Source: JAFCBV01 sp965370715
GTDB lineage: Archaea; EX4484-52; B79-G9
Length of the DNA stretch: 25,793 bases
Direction: 5' to 3'
Assembly (NCBI GenBank): GCA_965370715.1
Contig: CBDUVQ010000003.1
Span: 1 to 25,793, forward strand
Under the pieces are notes generated by a model. It was not told the origin of the DNA and did no database searches. It saw only the letters and a list, made by a program, of their open reading frames with translations. The position numbers and the translations under genes were made by a program. Below are positions 24,601 to 25,793 of this stretch, piece after piece (within the stretch, counting starts at the first letter, position 1; the number at the start of each line of letters is the position of its first letter).

Positions 24601-25793
24601 TCTGTTATGTTGCACTTGAAATTAAGAACGCCCTTGCTTGTCGGAGACCATGTGTATTTTGCAACACCGTCAGGTCCTGTCCAGTATGTCCCGTTGAAAT
24701 ACTCATCTGAGCCGTCTATGTACCAGAAATTCACTGCATATCCTGAAATTGGTGCTGAGGACTGGCTGTCCCGAACAATACAGCTAACATTAAAGTCATC
24801 AGGGTATGGAAGCACACTGGCATTTGGCGGCAGGTACCATGCGGCATCTGCAAGCCCGAGTATGTCTATAACCACAAAATCAGAGGCTATGTCGTAATAC
24901 GATTTTGAAATATTTGCAGATATTGTTTCAGGCCCGGTCTCTTCATTAGTAATGGCCCAAAAAGTGTTCATAGATGTTGCGACAACTGTGTTTTCATCAT
25001 CGCGCCAGTTAACACTTACTATTTCATTATAGCTGTTTTCATTCCATGCACTGACATTAAGGGGAACAGAAAGCGACTTGCTCCATGCGCTCGCGTTCAG
25101 GGGCGCTGTTATGTTTGCGAAAAGCACCCCCTTGACGGTAATCTGTGTCGTGTTTGTATCAGAATCCTCAAGCCCTGCTTTTGTGGCATTTATGTAAATG
25201 GTTTCAATATTCGGTGTAGCATTGTCAAACGCATTATATGTTATGTAACAATACCCCTGTGAATCTGTTGTGCAGTTTCCTATGAAAGCTGTGCTATTGA
25301 AAAAGGAAACATTTGCTTCAATAGCATTCCCGATTTGCGCATCCTTTGTGTGCACAGTTATGTTTGTCTCAAAAGGAGAATATGTGTCGTTCCGGTATAT
25401 CGATGGGTTTGAAAGAACTATGCTGTCAATTATTATCGGCCGGTTGAGCCTTATGAAAGATGTTCTCTGTGACAAAGAGGCATTATAATACTGGGTTTCG
25501 TTGTGCCCTATCGCACATGTGATGTTGTGATAACCATAGGCCTCTGCTGACGTGTCCCACAACCACGATGCGCTCCCATTCTCGTCTGTCGCATATGATG
25601 CCTGCGGCGCATCATCTTCATAGAACGTCACATTATAGCTTTGCAGGGGCTGTGTTGTGTTTGAATCAGATACATTGCACACAATAGTCGGGTTTACGCC
25701 TGCAAGATTTACTGTGTTGTTTGGAGGAGAAATTGCATTAATTTCGCTCCAGCCATAAATGTACACAGAAGTGCTATTGCTTGCAAGGTCGTA
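18666..25793 (-). CDS. Giant surface protein fused to HerA/FtsK-type ATPase (5' partial)
   Basis: At least 2,375 residues; the frame stays open to the right edge, so start and signal peptide are missing. The extracellular part (25793 to ~19860) has Ig-like domains, two with paired Cys; two CARDB-NEW3-'SWQ(R/H)TP'-NEW3 cassettes (23205-24230, 21920-22870); a carboxypeptidase-regulatory-like/two-Cys module (20757-21285); a CGNSEC...ENCAEDC motif (20686-20751); a Gly-rich linker; and two juxtamembrane NEW3-like domains. One TM helix (~19803-19855) leads to a cytosolic HerA-type (DUF87-like) ATPase: Walker A GGTGSGKS (19596-19619), Walker B VLVVYDE (~19220-19240), then a 'RKWGIGLYLISQ' sensor and 'PWFVTYRPLL' near the end, followed by a charged coiled coil. 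Family members are hexameric DNA or protein pumps. There is no HAS-barrel before the ATPase; the TM and linker take its place. It heads the surface operon. Confidence 0.92.
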   Translation of the reverse strand, partial: YDLASNSTSVYIYGWSEINAISPPNNTVNLAGVNPTIVCNVSDSNTTQPLQSYNVTFYEDDAPQASYATDENGSASWLWDTSAEAYGYHNITCAIGHNETQYYNASLSQRTSFIRLNRPIIIDSIVLSNPSIYRNDTYSPFETNITVHTKDAQIGNAIEANVSFFNSTAFIGNCTTDSQGYCYITYNAFDNATPNIETIYINATKAGLEDSDTNTTQITVKGVLFANITAPLNASAWSKSLSVPLNVSAWNENSYNEIVSVNWRDDENTVVATSMNTFWAITNEETGPETISANISKSYYDIASDFVVIDILGLADAAWYLPPNASVLPYPDDFNVSCIVRDSQSSAPISGYAVNFWYIDGSDEYFNGTYWTGPDGVAKYTWSPTSKGVLNFKCNITDNTTMYYSANIYEDFATLTLQDIRPPTFTAVNISQTTNLEANLDSINISANITDDIEVSNAWVSILMPNSSYANVTMVQQGSTEKYIATYTPPIGGEYFATVYANDPPPEMNINSTFAGNFTVWGKTNISVSQMQIFYANGITQSSGASFALQVNVTNNGPANAYAMNITLEEAPSGSLSYNTTFVSCNNIPAGGNCSGSFLVTVPAGTPPQIISLFANASWREPDNLVNMTFNTTTIYVASNPVVDILETGLQQNTPHNMLTQIGNVTTISNGNDALQNVQMSFIGGDISTECPLCVLEILPDSQGILFAGTNFTSTITVDVPFGQAPGTYWAYLRASTSNDGYDQIRINITVPLNTSWQRTPSTFGTILTPPNTSGQIGDIISESIGNLKLYMSVWPTGDDPTLVSYHPTAFTLDVGAEVTASMNYTIPEDKAEGLYYFGLVIQNSTATPMSYTTTVWLNVTDLPPNITNEMAVPDIVETGFENTTVSATITDNIGVASAWLNITLPNTSTIIIGLVKNNTYYSTVYNATAWGVHNIRVCSNDTAGNIGCAPTINLLSSANTTFNVSSNMTNMTVANITLYSGQNISINFTMDNTGHSRAYSPNLSVATPENWSFVPYNFSYGTILKNASSAEDIAELYVSLATAPGYYYINFTINWTNLDESNETSILQVPVYVAPNPVVDIVEQNITVVVGAGNSSHENMTVNSTGNAPLSTISFNCTEGVACNNFTIEYIPQNITSLEVGNYSIVAVNVSIPAGYPPAMYNGTLRAYAESSYDEATLFVLIPIDLSWQHTPTYLSLEVVQGMNGTLGTVDVKNTGNLRLLLSTSITGNSSYFGVNSSSLTIDPLEEESVLVSYYAPATTSIQEYTAYFKTTNTSTFPSEQETLLNITVYPLHIGIEFPTTASPLTDVGAGENITIIVNATYATAPVASGLEFSVNLSDSAIVHELAILAANYNASDNLWQLDAFAPALAPGKAYDLSLVTNYTPIGLIVAERQNNSVIYTDYDAPVVSIYAPSMVSESAVVTIYLNITEAGGIKNKTLQVTNPISSTVNVPLNLIGQVQDTYMYYGNFTDTLISGAYTIYAESYDQSDNFDNATGSFEVRSTVVFAGIARNNEDPDKLGIPVTFSFYRDGEPSALHTVVSIETTGYYNESIYAEQYDIDISAFGHLLKFTDSTMSEDYYNPIIFGDIHHSIIAKGALEGLWFDSILPSSSTNLVFDYAPYADAAYPTSNLTVYYCSNWTVLVGCKASWIKMNGTLDLLAQTYSIRTMAFPSAYVFANRLCGNSECDTDFGETLENCAEDCAPSTDGGGGTTGPTPIYPGSGGPSGGGVDDGGGAGGLGGEAVNLTLLDLSKNPVEIKSTLLYVTLYPGEHEIHSIEIMNNLNTTVKTALSVEGVAWDMINLQKTSFDISPVSTEIVKVELSAPISAAAGIYTADIITRTGSVTHRTPVTIKIEIPREPLLDVLLELLSKSVAPGDNLKFQTTLKNMGDTSQVDDITITYNVKSMESGNITLTEQETVAVDQTMSFTKTIAIPNSTDTGRYILEANASYWDGRRYAVAAAAFDVSTLPMPLVLLRSIFMNWLTYVILLVIIPIVYGSRKLYQMYLLKKAQAARYIFPMDYKKLPQAGDNTIRVGKIAETDVPAYIDVNNLTMHSIAAGGTGSGKSVCAMSTAEELLKRKIPVVVFDPTAQWTGFIKPCKDPKMLSLYPRFGLKPEDARAFKTNIIMVQNPDMPEEELDIRKYMKPGEITVFVMSKLRSVEIDTFVRRSIQKIFSIQWPEARGLNVLVVYDEMHRLLPKYGGKSGYVELERGCREFRKWGIGLYLISQVLSDFKGAIRANIATETQLRTKYNGDINRVKQKFGTDYAERISKLTIGTGLAQNPEYNDGKPWFVTYRPLLHDTGRLSEEELTAYTKVKEKIEVFEERLSALKKAGKDVYDIEVELKMARDKMSQGLFKMAETYIQSIEVRIKNMGG

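Overview
The window comes from an archaeon. It opens with the 3' end of an archaeal-type 23S rRNA. Most genes have a TATA-like box 24-30 nt before the start codon, with little or no leader, as in leaderless archaeal transcripts. The exported proteins have archaeal-style architecture: NEW3/CARDB-like Ig domains very rich in Asn-X-Ser/Thr sequons, and a C-x-N-x-x-C...C-x-x-D-C motif. The huge surface proteins and that Cys motif suggest a DPANN-type lineage, but this is inference; the window alone cannot place the organism.

Layout. Positions 1-~315 hold the 23S rRNA 3' end (+), followed by a T-rich rRNA terminator candidate and no recognisable 5S or tRNA. Positions 482-4802 hold four individually promoted genes: an unrecognised 490-aa protein with a C-terminal winged-helix-like region (-), a Fic-domain AMPylase-type enzyme (+) bracketed by a 12-bp direct repeat, a class I SAM-dependent methyltransferase (-) and an alpha/beta hydrolase (+) sharing a 43-bp divergent promoter with it. 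From 4813 to the right edge everything reads on the minus strand: nine genes with intergenic gaps mostly of 20 nt or less, forming one large cell-surface locus.

The surface locus, in transcription order from the right edge: (1) a giant membrane protein, 5'-truncated by the window, with more than 1,900 residues of extracellular Ig-like domains, one transmembrane helix and a cytosolic HerA/FtsK-type ATPase with Walker A and B motifs; (2) a soluble coiled-coil protein; (3) a 1,955-aa surface protein with a DUF2341-like N-terminus, a 224-residue tandem duplication, a juxtamembrane helical region, one TM helix and a short cytosolic coil; (4) a 328-aa exported, C-terminally anchored Ig-like protein. 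After a 138-bp gap carrying a promoter come (5) a CheC-type phosphatase homologue with one intact active site, (6) a 178-aa anchored HYDIN/PapD-like Ig protein and (7) a 244-aa exported beta protein. After a 53-bp gap with its own TATA box come (8) an 806-aa type I membrane protein ending in a Lys/Arg/Ala-rich cytosolic tail and (9) a 198-aa N-terminally anchored protein.

How it may work together (inference): the three large proteins share the plan of a glycosylated extracellular Ig array, a NEW3-like juxtamembrane domain, one TM helix and a specialised cytosolic end (ATPase, coiled coil, or nucleic-acid-binding-like basic tail). A short helical motif in the tail of protein 3 recurs three times in the soluble coiled-coil protein 2, suggesting they interact. 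This is a plausible undescribed envelope-spanning machine for adhesion coupled to DNA or macromolecule transport, with a chemotaxis-type CheC phosphatase as a possible regulatory input.
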